The notes beneath the pieces are model-generated. The model was not told the origin of the DNA, did not search any database, and was given only the letters and a program-made list of their open reading frames with translations. A stretch of 64,000 bases of DNA from Vitrella brassicaformis (Eukaryota; Sar; Vitrellaceae), in assembly GCA_001179505.1 (NCBI GenBank), contig CDMY01000055.1:83410-147409 (forward strand), given 5' to 3'. Below, piece after piece: positions 44,758 through 56,277 of the stretch (positions are counted from its first letter, which is position 1; the number at the start of each line of letters is the position of its first letter). The position numbers and the translations under genes are program-made.

Positions 44758-45175
44758 GACCGCTCCATGCTCGGATGATGCATCTATCGACTCTATGTGA
44801 TTGTTCAACCCGCCACACACAGGCATGTTCCATACACGAATGGGTGTGCATCCCATCCGGCTCTCTACCCACTGTCCTCAGCCAAGACACAGCCCCACCC
44901 GGGCCACCCACCCGCTACATTGCATAGCAGCAGCATGCTATTGCCACCACGGCGTAGAGCGACCAACGCGGTGTCACTCACCGGCGCGACAGCTTGGTGC
45001 ACCTGAATCGTGACCTGATGACAGGAAGCCAACCAGCCGATACACAGCAAACGGCGCCCTTCCCCCTTCTTCCCTCACCCTCACCAGCAATTCGATGCTG
45101 CCTCGACGATTGCAGGAATCACCGGATCCACAACTAATTAGGCGATTGTGTGCTCTCCATCCATCCACCAGATCA

Positions 45176-45550
45176 TCAGATGTCCAGCAGCAGCATCACG
45201 GCCAGTGCACATTCCACAAAGAAGAAAACGACGGGCCACTGGCCCGGCCACTCGATGAGCGCCGCCACGATGCGGCCGCCAGCCATCCCCAGCAGCGACA
45301 CGCACACGGCAAGGAGCACACCGCCATTGACACCCGGGTAGAAGGGCGCGGCGAAAAGCAGCGCCCCGACAGCCACGCCAAATCCACCGTACACGGCCCG
45401 CACTTCGTTCCTTGAGTCGGGGTGGACGGGCGAGAGCCTGAAGAAGCCAACCACAAAGTGCGGGCTGATAAGAGCGGCAAGACCCATCGTGATGAAGAAG
45501 ATGGCAACGATTGCGACTTGGATGGACACCAAGCTGCTCTCTGCAGTCAT
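45176..45550 (-). CDS. Small four-helix membrane protein, DUF4345-like (124 aa)
   Basis: A single exon from an ATGACTGCAG start to TGA. Four hydrophobic helices: SIQVAIVAIFFITMGLAALI, a GGFGVAVGALLFAAPFY stretch after RNEVRAVYG, GGVLLAVCVSLLGMAGGRIV, and PVVFFFVECALAVMLLLDI. Length, four-helix layout and the motif 'NExRAxYGG' fit DUF4345, a family of small bacterial and algal membrane proteins with no known activity. The start is fixed by the conserved promoter block that ends 50 bp upstream. Divergent from the ankyrin-RING gene, 141 bp apart. Confidence 0.65.
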   Translation of the reverse strand: MTAESSLVSIQVAIVAIFFITMGLAALISPHFVVGFFRLSPVHPDSRNEVRAVYGGFGVAVGALLFAAPFYPGVNGGVLLAVCVSLLGMAGGRIVAALIEWPGQWPVVFFFVECALAVMLLLDI

Positions 45551-45555
45551 TTGGA

Positions 45556-45618
45556 TGGTGCTCTCACTTTCAGATCTTCCACTCAGATTGCAGATCTTGA
45601 GCTCGCAGACGAACCGCT
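45556..45618 (-). promoter_or_regulatory. Conserved promoter/5'-UTR block with TGCGAGCT octamer
   Basis: Second copy of the block at 2004-2074. The octamer is at 45600-45607, 50 bp before the DUF4345-like ATG. Confidence 0.45.
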
Positions 45619-45691
45619 CCCGTGCCATTTTGTGGGCTTTACTCACAATGAAACACAGATTGATGCATTTCTGCCCGCATGCGTGCAGGTC

Positions 45692-48600
45692 ATGGATGTG
45701 AGTATCCTCTTCGACAACAATCTGATCTCCGACATTGACTCTCAAGACCCAGCTCGACAAAAGGATATCCTCGAAGTAAGACGGATGGACGACAGGATCT
45801 CTTCATCTGATGGCCTGCATCCCCTCTGCCCCGTCCCTCCGTGATTAGTGCCTGTGTCACCTGTATTCCCTCGTGACGGAGGAGGATGCCGACAAACCAG
45901 ACAGCAAGGCCAAGCGCAAACACGCGGAGCGGCGGCCGTTTCTGCACCCCGACGACATCGCCGTCGAGATCCGCGCATACGCCACCGATGAGGACGGCAC
46001 AACCACGCTGGGCGGTGTCACCAAGCCCAACCTCCTGTGGCTGCAAGCCAGGATGGCCATGATGCCCAAAGTCGTCCATGTCAACGCCGTCGACTCGGCC
46101 ATACAGGTAAGTAGGTCGCTGAAGAACAAGGCATAAGGAGTGAGACGGGAAGGGGTCGACGTGTGCATCGTCACTGGTCTGCCTACCGCTTGAGCAGGGT
46201 GCGGTGACGTTCAACCAGGGCAAGGCGTTAGATCTGTTGCTCAAGTGCAAGAAGGAAATACTTTTGAGGAACCAGGACCTCAACTTCCATCGGATGCTCA
46301 TCGAGCCACCGCTGCAGCTCGCTAAGCCAGAACCAGCCACCATGATCACCAAAGGTACCGTCGCTCAATCGAGTCAAGCCACAACGTACCCAACTAGCTC
46401 TACACTATATCCATGGTGTGCATGTGGGTATGTGTCCGTAGATTACGTGCCGACCCCCATGGTGACCCAGGCTGTGATGCTCGGCAACCTCCGCATGCTG
46501 GTGGTACGCGTGGATAAGTGAGGCAGCTCTATACCAAAATCAAAGTGCGCCGCTCACCCCCCTGATTTGTATCAGAAACTGGCACAGACGGACGAGGTGG
46601 ACACCGAGGCCATCGGACCGATATGCATCCTGCGCAAACGTCAGTTAGCCACGACACGAGGATGGATGGCTGCCTGAGCGGGTAAACTGACGCGGGGATG
46701 GTGTGTCTGCTGTGATTTCTTTGGTCAGCAAAGCAAATTGAATACGTCACTTCGTCTCCGTTGGGCGCCGCGTGCTTCTGGGCGAGACCCAACGAGGCCA
46801 AATTCCTCCTCATGAAAAGTACAAGCGCGAGCACAGGGCATCAGAATGACCGTGACTGTCCCCTGCTCAGACTCTGACATGAAGAAGGGTTACAAGTTGG
46901 AGGTGATCGTCAAGGACAATCTCGAGCGCGAGAGACCCATCCTGCAGACCAACATACAAAACCCACACAGCCCACACACCAACAGAACACCGCGCAAAAG
47001 TACGTCGCAATAGAGCCGGGCAATACAAAAAACACCGACAAGGCAACCATAACATGCCCTCTGTTCGTCTCTTTCCTGTTGATTGGATTGCGTCAGGTCG
47101 TTGGGATTCCGTCACGTTTGTGCACATGGCGTGCGAAGGACCACCCAGAGGCGAGCGCTCCAACCTAGTGCGCAGGACTATCGCCAAGACACACACTGCC
47201 GCTGACCCACCCGCCGCCGCCGCTGCTGCATCATCCTCAAGCGAGCGACCGAACGAGGACGTCGAAATAGAGACTGGTCAGGGCACACACTCGCACAAAA
47301 GTCCCTGTCATGTCATGTCATGTTGTGCCATGTTGTGCCATGTTGTGTTGTGTTGGGTGCACCCTCCATCCGTCCACTAATCTGCCTCAGTAGAGTGGGT
47401 TGAGAATCGCCACAGTGAGGATGAGCTGGAGCGCGATGCGGTTGAGCTGCTCAAGGTGCTCAAGGAGTACGGCGGCGAAGACTTCGCCGCCGGTCTTCGG
47501 CAGCCAGACAGCGAGGGCAACCTGCCCCTCCACGTGGCGGCCAGGGCCGGCAGGAAGAAGCTGGTCAGGTGGCTACTGGGCCCCGACATACTGCCCCTCA
47601 TCGACGTTGCCGCCGTCAACAGGGACAATGAAAGCGCAGAGAGAATGGCGGCCAAGCGGGGACACAAGGTCAGTCGCTTACAATGACAGATTGCAGATCA
47701 ATGAAGAATTGAATTCCCTATGTATGTTCATGCCCATTATCTGATCGTCACATGTCGATATATTGCCAGGATTGTGCTGAGTTGATTCGCAAGACGGCTG
47801 AGGCGGACCAGAAGAAGGCGGACCAGAGGGCCGCTGAGAACGCCCGCAAACTCATCGCGGAGGAAGCCCGCAAAGGCAGGAACAAGCAGAGCCAACGAAA
47901 GGTGGAAGCGGGGGTGAAGGACACATAGCGACAGCTGACATCCATCAGACTGCCAAGACAGATACGGGCGCTTCCATCCACGTGCTGTGAATGTCTGCAG
48001 AAGGGTCGCAGCGGGTCAAAGGAGAAGACCGCAGAGGAGCAAGGTGCCGCACAGGCCGAGCAAGCCCCTGGCCACATGCCATTCCTCTCGGCAACACGGA
48101 GGTCCTCCAACCAAACACAAGTCGACAGTAAGCCAGCCAAACACAAGTCGACGGACGAAGCGACATTAAACTGTGTACCTGTCTCTGTCGCTTCGTCCGT
48201 CCCAACCAACAGGTTCTGCTGCCCCTGCCGTGGGAGACGTCGACGGCGACTCAGACATGGTGGTCGGCGGGCCGATGTCGAGTTCGCCTCAACCCGGGGG
48301 AGACCTGTCGACCACGTGAGCATATCACTGCATCGCCAGGTGCTCGCAATATGGAGCGTGCCTTCGTCCATTGCAGACTCAACGAAAACATGAGTGGCGT
48401 GCCGTCCTCTTCGGTGCCCTCCGCTGCCGCATCCATTAGGTATGTCAGCCAGCCACCTCAGACCATGGCTGATGGAACTGTTTACCTCATGTGTGTGGTG
48501 TGCACTCTATGTGTAGTCGGGCTTCTGCTGCGGACGAGGCTGAAGCGGATGTACCGGGACCCTCTTCGTCCATCGCCGACACGTGAGCAGTCGATGCACT

Positions 48601-50955
48601 TGACGTGGCGCCCAACTCCATCGGCCTCTCGACTGTCTGTCTGTTCTGACCTCTCTTGCTGCAGGTCTGCTATGCCATCCCGCTCAGCATCGCTGGCAGA
48701 TGGCGATCGGTCTGGTGATGGTAATGAGGCGGTCGGTTCGGCGGCTGGTGGAAATGACGACAGCGATGATGAGGACGGCGACGCTATGCTGCTCAAATCG
48801 GCGTTCGGACAGCAAGCACGACAACAGCTGAGCGAGGGCAGGAAGAAGAAGAAGAGCAAAGACAAACACAACACCAAGCCGACCCCGACGCCCACATCTC
48901 AGCCGAGCCAGCCGTCCCGCCCCTCATTCCCACACGCAGCCAAGGCCACCGAGATGGGACGGCCGGCGACTAGTACTGCTGCCGAGAGTCGCTGCCATGG
49001 CGGCAACGCGCCAATTCCGATGCCATTCCCAGCTGCCATTCCCCTCTTCTCCAAGGACCGCTTCAAGACGTCACCTGGCAATGGGGGAGTGTTCCCTCCT
49101 CTGCCGAAGCGTCTGCCGGTGCCCGACCCACTGCCATCTGACGATGACAGTCCGTCTGGCGGTGCGTCGCCTCTCCCCCGGCCCATGGGAGGTCGTGGGG
49201 CTGGGAGGGGCCTTATGACGATGTTTGCCCACCAGCCGCCCCCGATCCCCTCCATCCCGCACCCCCGACTCCCATCGGCCGAGGAGCTGCGCAACAGACC
49301 GTCACTGCAGCACACTGGACAAGACCACCAACAGCAGCCGACACGGGATGAGGGGCCGAGGTGAGATCCGTCGTCACATCCATGCGGTCGGTTGCACACG
49401 CCAGATGTCCGTTGTCCCTCTACGTCTCCTGCAGCCTTTCTACGGATTCTCCTTCGGTGAGTTCGTCTACTCTACCGGATTTCCACGCCCACGTGGTGGG
49501 GGACCGTCGTGGGGGTGGTGATGAGCGCCTGGCTGGCCAGGTGGACGTGGAGACCGATGGAGGGGCGGCGGGGCATCGTGACGACGGGCGTGTGAGTGTT
49601 GTAGACGAGACTGAGGCGATGCGGGCCAGGTGAGAGGTAGCTAGGCAGTTGACCGATGGGGAGATCTCTGCGCCCGTTTGTCAGGTTTGCTGCTGAGTTG
49701 CTGCGCAGGGACCAGCAGATCGAAGCCCTGCGGTGAGAGAAGAGAGGGAGGAAAGAGAGAGAAGGATTGATTAATCACCGGTGTCTGCTTGCAGGCATGA
49801 GTCGATTGCCGCGCATCGAGAGATTGAGCAGTACGCAGCCACCAACGCACCCATCCACTTCCTCTGTGCCTTCTTTGGTCTCTGTGCAGGCTGCGTGAGG
49901 CTCAAATGGCGGGCGAGCAGACCGTCGCCGACACTCTGGCGGCCAACGAGTGCCTCCAGGCGAATATGCGTCAAGCCAATGCGGTCCATCGCCAGCAGCT
50001 CAGCCAACAGCACCAGCAGCTCACCAGGTGCGCACACCAAACAGGCAGGCACAAGGCCATGTGGGTCTTGTGTGTGTTCAGTGACATCGATCGCGAAAAG
50101 TCTGCAAATCAGCAGCTGCAGCACCAGTTCGAGCGGCACAAGCGGTCAGGCACATACATTCAAGAACGATGTAATGAGACTCATTTATTGATGTTTGCTC
50201 TTTGGACCATTGCATGCGTCGCGTCAGGGCCGCCGCGGAGAGGGAGGCGTCACTCCGACAGGAGAACGCATCGCTCAAACAAGACAACACAGCACAGGCA
50301 CACGTCATCGCAATGTACGCACCTACCTACCTACGACACACAGATAACACACATCGTGAAAGGGAGCCCTCTGCTGTGCTACATCTTCCTGCTCCTGTCT
50401 GTCGGTCGGTCGGTCGGTCTGTCGGTCGGTCTGTCAGCCTCGGCGAAGCCAATCGGGCGCTGCAGGTCGACATAGGTCAGCTGCGGAGCAACCAAATCGA
50501 CAAGTCAGTACTACTCATCCATCTTCCCCAGCAAGACGTGTGTGTGTGTGTGTGTGTGGTTTAGGTTGAATGAGGCCTTCGAGAGCCTGACGACGGAGGC
50601 TGAGCTCAACGGGTTTGCCGTGCAGCTGGCGGCCCGGCAGACGGCCATCATGACGAGTGAGCTGCCCCAGCTGCAGTCACTCATCACCAGGGCACACCAG
50701 AGGCATATGCATGCCCGCAGCCAGGCGCAGCAGGCGGCCCATGAGAGGCAGCAGGCCGAGTTGCGGCAGCAGATGCAGCGCCAGATGGAGGAGCGCACCG
50801 ACTGTCAAGTGTGCCATGAGATAGAGAGGTCGGTGGTGCTGCAGCCGTGCGGCCACTTCTGCATCTGCCAGCAATGTGCGCAGAACCTGCAGCCCCCCGA
50901 GTGCCCACTGTGCCGGCAGGTCTTCACCAGCTGGACCAACGCCATATTCTCGTGA
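45692..50955 (+). CDS. Ankyrin-repeat / coiled-coil / RING-finger protein (putative E3 ubiquitin ligase)
   Basis: I read this as one gene of about 20 exons because splice phases stay compatible from end to end. The N-terminal exons (ILFDNNLISDIDSQD, ADKPDSKAKRKHAERRPF, AVTFNQGKALDLLLKCKK, MVTQAVMLGNLRMLV) and later SPLGAACFWARPNEAKFLL have degenerate ankyrin character. A clear repeat is at 47515-47670 (GNLPLHVAARAGRKKLVRWL). A charged helix (KKADQRAAENARKLIAEEA) and a long Ser/Pro-rich disordered part (48665-49364) follow, then about 250 residues of coiled coil built from small exons. The C-terminus is a C3HC4 RING (CQVC...CGHFCICQQC...CPLC, 50808-50925), as in IAP-type E3 ligases that pass ubiquitin from an E2. 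A split into two genes near 47.9 kb (in-frame TAG at 47926 if the intron is not removed) cannot be excluded. Confidence 0.6.
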
Positions 50956-51840
50956 CAAGAGATCGACCCACTGTGGGTGTGTGGAGGGGTGGGTGCTGGG
51001 GCGGGCTGTGGTGTGTGGTGGAATGCGTGGTGGGTTTAAGAGCTTTGCTGTCGTGTGTGGGCGTTGGTGTCGGTGTCGCCTGTGTATGGGTTCGAATTCA
51101 TAGATGCATGTATGAATCTCATTCCCTTCTGCATACCGACAGTAAGTTGGTGTATCAATCTGTGGCGTGTACATGCAGGGGTCTCGCCCATGTGGGGGCC
51201 ACCACATACGGCCGAGGCGCACACGGCGCAGGTATCTTGTCGTGTGGGTCAGTGCGTCAATCAGGTTCTTTCGTACCATGTGGCCGTTTTTGTCTGTCAT
51301 TCACTCCATTGCATACATACATACATACGAACGTCTGTGTATGTGTGCCGCTTTATGTACGTATGTATGCACGTGTACGTGTGTACGTATTGGCTTTATG
51401 TAGTGCGTGTGTCCACATACTGCTCGCTGCATGTCCGTGTGCGTGTGCAAGTGCGTGCCGGCATATCTATTTATCCACACACGTGTGGATGAACTCGACT
51501 ACTCAATCCTCTCAGTTGCACACACACGGTTGTCAGCCGGCCGGGAAACGAATTGTTTCCAATGCATTCATTCTGTATGTAAAAACGCCAATTATACAAC
51601 AATTGCAGGTCTAGGGGACAGACCCACTCCCCTGTGCTTTGTCCTGTCCCCTCACTAACAAAATTCGTTCCATCCATCCGTCCACGCATCGCATCCATCC
51701 ATCATTCCATCCACGCAATGCATGGACAGCCAAGTCATGAAGCGCATCCACACAAGACAAATGTCTGCATAACACAACGCACACTCCGCGCTGCCTACGT
51801 GTACACATACGTCACATCACACAGCTCACGCACCCTCTAT
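50956..51840. other. Intergenic region
   Basis: Downstream of the RING gene. (CATA)n near 51315 and (TGTACG)n near 51360; nothing with splice support on either strand. Confidence 0.4.
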
Positions 51841-52310
51841 TGACGGCCTGCCTCGTAGGCGCGCTGTTCCTCCAGCTTCGCCAAATCGTCCGGAAAGACA
51901 CACGGCGCGAATAGCGGATGGCGTCGAGGGTGTCTTTCCACCTGTCCGTGTCTCTTGCTGTGTGTGCTGTGTGTCTCACTCACTCACTCACTCACCGTTT
52001 CCACGTGTCCCACGTGTCCTCCGTATGAAGTCGATCTTTATCTCGTCGGGGAGGCACTGCCGCGTCACCGCCCGCAGGGCAAGGGGTGGTCACTTTGTAT
52101 TTAGGGGGTGGTCTTGTTTGGCCTGTAGCTCCACGGGGTTGGTGAACAGAATGAAATTGACTCCATTATATAATGGCCTGAAAAGTGCGAAAAACAGTCG
52201 TCACAAGCATAATGAGGGAATGAATGTGACTGGTCATGCGGAAATCTGCGCCATTCTCATACTGTGTGAATGAGCCATCAATGAAAAACTTACCCCCCAT
52301 GATTGAGTTG
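51841..52310 (-). CDS. Possible small gene, frame unresolved
   Basis: Minus-strand pieces look coding: about 52170-52030 reads NFILFTNPVELQAKQDHPLN then a TGA, and in the same frame RQCLPDEIKIDFIRRTRG. About 51930-51844 reads PLFAPCVFPDDLAKLEEQRA then YEAGRQ and TAG. A GTAAGT donor (52297) and TTTTCAG acceptor (52186) and a GTGAGTGAG donor near 52005 are present, but the phases do not give a single open protein. Either the splice choice is wrong or the locus is decayed. Confidence 0.2.
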
Positions 52311-52342
52311 GTGATTTCTCGGCTGTTTCTCCTCCTTTTCGG

Positions 52343-52690
52343 ATGAGCGAGCGTGTATCGGACTACACCCAACCCCCTCCACCTACCCTCATCCCGCGAG
52401 ACGGCGGCGGGCCCCCCTGTTGCGCATGCAACGAGAAAGGGACGTCTGCGCTGTCCACATGCAGCCGACGATGTGACTGCCGGAATCACAAGCGCCTCTG
52501 CACTAACTGTGTCAACTGCAAGCGCGGCACATGCACGAATTTTGCGTATCCGGCGGACCCGGCCGTTTGCGATGATGTGTCTATCGCCCTCGCGCGTGCG
52601 ACTAGCTTCTGTCTGCGTGGGGGAGGGAGGGGAGGGTTTGCGGGACTGGGGTGTCTTGATGGAGCGGGGATTGATCCCTCCTCCCCTTGA
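52343..52690 (+). CDS. Small Cys-rich protein of unknown function (115 aa)
   Basis: An uninterrupted frame whose middle has dense cysteines in the pattern CCxC...C-x3-CxC-x6-CxxCxxC-x4-C (CSRRCDCRNHKRLCTNCVNC). This recalls the Cys-rich tails of some transposases and CXC-type DNA-binding domains, all zinc-binding, but no neighbouring transposase is visible. The last 30 residues are Gly-rich and may be non-coding. No intron. Confidence 0.3.
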   Translation: MSERVSDYTQPPPPTLIPRDGGGPPCCACNEKGTSALSTCSRRCDCRNHKRLCTNCVNCKRGTCTNFAYPADPAVCDDVSIALARATSFCLRGGGRGGFAGLGCLDGAGIDPSSP

Positions 52691-53146
52691 GCCTGTTTGA
52701 GTCTGCGTGCTGATGGGACTGTATTTGTATGAGTATCACGGACACACAGACGAGTGTTACGGTTAATGACAGTTTCCCCCCAAAAAATGATTAATGAGGT
52801 GGGTGGTTCATTTTTGCTCATTCTCGCTCCTTTTCGTACCGCAACCGTTCATTCATCGATCATTTGTGTGTCCAGCAGCACAGCACGACACCCAACGTCC
52901 TTCCCCAAGGCATACACACCACCCCCACCCATGCTGCAGCCAAGACGGAGAGAGAAAGCGGACAATCCATCAATCAGAGACGCAGACAGACCATGGCGGG
53001 TACCGAGACACGTGACGGCATGCACAGCCAGCCCATGGGCATGCGCGGCTAACACCACGCCAGCCAGCCAGTCAGCCATTCAGCCCATCCACACCTCCCT
53101 CCCCCCTTCCCCCACCCCTATCACACATCCATCCGCTCATATGCGC
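52691..53146. other. Intergenic region
   Basis: C-rich, with (CCAGCCAGTCAGC)-like runs near 53060. No supported gene. Confidence 0.35.
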
Positions 53147-54381
53147 CTACTGCAGCAGCAGCAGCTGCTGCGGCTGGGCGAAGGGGCTCTCGGCCTGCTG
53201 CAGGCCGGGCAGGTTGGCCTCATCAGCCGCCCCGCCCTCAGCAGCAGCAGCAGCCGCCCCGTCCCCCGCCCCGCCCCCCGTGTGGGCCTGGGTCTCGCCC
53301 AGCTTGCGCTTGCCGGTGAGTTTCTTGCCCGTCCCCTCCTCCCCCAGATGCGCCACGCGGATGTGGATCATGATGTTGTTCGGAGGGTTTCTTCTGCAGC
53401 ACCTTGCGCTTGATCGTGATCGGATGTTTCGTCGCATGTCAGCTTCGCACTGAACTTGTCAACTACCTGAAAGCGACGCAACACACATACGTTCAGGATA
53501 AGACCTACACGCCACGCCCTGCAGATGGATACCTGAACCGAAACCTTCGCCACCGTCTCGTGTAGCCCAACTTCTTGGCGTGGTGCGTGATGCTGTCTTT
53601 GAGCTGAGCCGCTACACTATGGACACCGTCTTCTCCTCCGCCTTGTCCAGCTTCCCCTACACTCACACCCACACACCCACACGTCGGTGCGTCCATGTAT
53701 CCATCGCTGTCGTACCGTTTTGTTCGCCGAGTTGGTCGACAGCTGCTGCGCCTGGCTCGGCATCGCGCCCCCGCCCCCCCCGCCCCCGCTCGATGATGAC
53801 GCCCCAGGCAGGCTCACTATGCCCTTTCCCACCAACATCTGCTGCTTCTGCACACCGAAACCAACAACGTATCACAAGATCTATGCCGAAAGGAAGCCTC
53901 CCAGTTGCCCACCTGTGTTTTGCTCATGAAGTTGCGCATCTTGGCTCGGTCCTTGAGCTGCTCCTTGACAATATCGACGTGGGCGGGCTTCCACACATCC
54001 TTCTCCTTGCCCTTCTTGCACCTCGCAAGGAACTTATCGAACATCTCGACGGTCATCTGTCGCAAAGCGACCATCGCAATGGGGGGTGAAGCCTCACCAC
54101 AGAAATTCAGCCGGTCTATCGTATCCGTCAGCCATGAAGGACTCCACTTCCTCTTTCGTTAGATCCTCAAGCAGGTGGGGAAACCCATTCTGCAACTGCT
54201 TCCAAGCTGGGGCCGGTGGCGGATCTTCCATGCTGTGATCTTCACCGGCAGATGGCCGAGGGGCGGGGTCTTCAGGAGAAGGCTGATGGTGGATGGGCTG
54301 GGCGGCATTGTCCGATTCGGCTGCTGACGGCACCTGGCGCGGACGGCTGCCCTTCACTAGTCCATACAGGCTCGTCTGCAT
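53147..54381 (-). pseudogene. Unknown gene; 5' half intact, 3' half needs several frame changes
   Basis: Exon 1 (54381-~54150) encodes a Pro/Ser-rich start and WKQLQNGFPHLLEDLTKEE. A GTGGAG donor leads in phase to MTVEMFDKFLARCKKGKEKD then VWKPAHVDIVKEQL (~54035-53910), then KQQMLVGKGIVSLPGASSSS, a Gly run and QAQQLSTNSANKT (to ~53710). From there GKLDKAEEKTVSIV is followed in a different frame by AAQLKDSITHHAKKLGYT, in another by ETVAKVSVQ / VVDKFSAKLTCDET, and lastly in another by MIHIRVAHLGEEGTGKKLTG then KRKLGE, ending in a Gln/Leu tail at 53147. No introns account for these short shifts. Sequence errors or pseudogene decay are both possible. Family not recognised. Confidence 0.35.
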
Positions 54382-54605
54382 CAGGCCGGCTTAGCACCGC
54401 AGCAGTGCCTGCAGGTGTCAGAAACACAGCCAATTCACGAGAGCAAATGAATAAATCAATGAATGAGGGGATCATCAAGCAAGCTGCTTGCCTTGCTGTA
54501 CCACCCTATATAGGTACTACCACAGTCTTGCCGCCAAGCGTCGTTCGCGCTCGGATCGCCGCGCATCTCGCACACCAAAAAAGAGAAAAAAGAGAAGTAG
54601 AAGTG

Positions 54606-56220
54606 ATGGAGGCGTTGAGTTCACCGCCTCTTTGGAGCTCCATCGCCACCGGCACAGTGCGTAGAGGATCCTTGGTGGAGGTGGCGCCCGCAGTGGTGAC
54701 GGGGCGCAGCAGATCCGTCCGCGGCTCCGTGGCTGAGGTGATAGAGGTGAGTGAGGATGGGATGTTTGTCGACCTCCAGCTGCTGCGGAAGAGGGACCTC
54801 GAGCCTTTCAAGAGGCCTGCGGAGGGCATCAAAAGGTCAGCCGGATGCGTCATTTGGCAATGCATCGTCCTTGCATGCATGCACTCTCTGTTTGGGTGTG
54901 GATGCGTCTGTTTTTAGAGGTGTGCTTCGAGATGCCATCGTCAGCGTGCTGCAGCCGGTAGGTCAGATGGCTGCGGCTGCCACTGCGCACCCCAGACTTC
55001 GCTCCGCACTCTCATCACGAGGGCCCGCCCAATCCCGATCCCCACTCGCGGCTGGCTCGGCAGACAAATGGTGCCGACTGACTGTGCCGCCATCCGGCGC
55101 CCTTTTCATCTTCTGGGTAAGAAACCTATACGCCATGTCTCGCTGTGGTTTGCCCATGGGTGTGTTTCCTCATGTAGGATTTGGAGACCAATGAGGGATG
55201 CAGGCTGTGTAATGCCATCACCCAGATAGCTGCGGTGGCGCGGCTGTTTAGGGGTGGAGAGTTTGCGGGCATCGGCGCACCCGACTACGAGCGGTACGTC
55301 ACGACGGGCGCCCCCATGAACACCGTGGCGAGCAAGATGACGGGCATCACCAAGACTCTGCTCAGCAGACAAGGTAGGTGGCAACACGACACACGAGAAC
55401 GCACGTCTGTTCGTCATGTCTTCCTACGTGTTGCATCAGGCGTGTCGTTGCGTGAGGCCTTGTTGGCCTTCGAGCAGTGGGTGCAGTCGGTGCACCAGCA
55501 CATCCTCCCACTGCCGGCACCCTCATCCCATCTGCCGATCGGCGATGACGGGGACGACGAGCTCCATGACGCCATGTCCGAGCCAGAGGACGATGGCGTG
55601 GACGGGGAGGGGGATGGTGTGATGCCGGTGGTTATGGTGTCGCATCGCGGGTTCATCTGCGACCTGCCGCTGCTGTTCCAGTCGGTGGACAAGACGCTAA
55701 ACGTCAAGGGCCCCGACTTCCTGCAGGTACTGAGGGATTGAAGGATGTGTCTCACGTCGTGGAGGCGTGTGTCTCTCTCTTCGTGGGTTTGTCGTCGACC
55801 AGCGTGCGGGCGTCTTTCATGTTGCTGACTCGTACTATGTCGCCCTCGATATGCGCCAGAAGGGAAAGGCATTCACAGGTAATGAGTGATCGGCCACCGA
55901 TTCATCGATGGATGTGTGCGCCTATGGGCAGGTCGTGAGAGCCTGGGTCTGTCCGAGCTGCACACCCGGCTGGTCGGACGACCACATGGCAACGCACACA
56001 ATGCCCTCGGTCAGTGAGCGATGAGTACACAGACCGTCCAGAGGCTCTGATCAATCCATCATGGTGCCTGCCTGCCTGCCTGCATGGCTGGCTTCCTGTA
56101 GGTGATTCGCGGGCGTTGGCTGCCGTCTGTGGGCGCGAGCCGCTGCTAGGTGCGTGGCGAAGCGAGAAGGTGGCCATGCGTGTGAGCGACTACGTGCGTG
56201 AGAAGCAGCAGAGATCGTGA
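54606..56220 (+). CDS. DEDDh-type 3'-5' exonuclease (394 aa)
   Basis: Exons 54606-54835, 54918-55116, 55178-55373, 55440-55726, 55803-55878, 55932-56009 and 56102-56220 close exactly in phase. Metal-binding motifs appear in order: FIFWDLETNE (Exo I, DxE), VSHRGFICDLPLLF (Exo II, usual HNGxxFDxPxL), and RPHGNAHNALGDSRALAAVC (Exo III, HxxxxD). These fit the RNase T / DNA polymerase III epsilon / TREX superfamily, which removes 3' nucleotides from DNA or RNA. Between Exo I and II lies a typical helical stretch plus an acidic insert (DDGDDELHDAMSEPEDDG). An N-terminal extension of about 140 residues is unlike other families and contains the beta-rich VRRGSLVEVAPAVV and VSEDGMFVDLQLL. Whether it trims DNA or RNA cannot be told. 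Confidence 0.75.
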
Positions 56221-56246
56221 GCTGCCGTGGCCATGGATGGATGGGG

Positions 56247-56277
<31 letters not shown>

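Noticed and set aside
52090-52100. Selenocysteine or stop readthrough at an in-frame TGA in the 52-kb fragment
   Set aside because: The frame itself is unresolved, and a hairpin that could act as a selenocysteine insertion element was not seen; mis-chosen splicing or decay is more likely.
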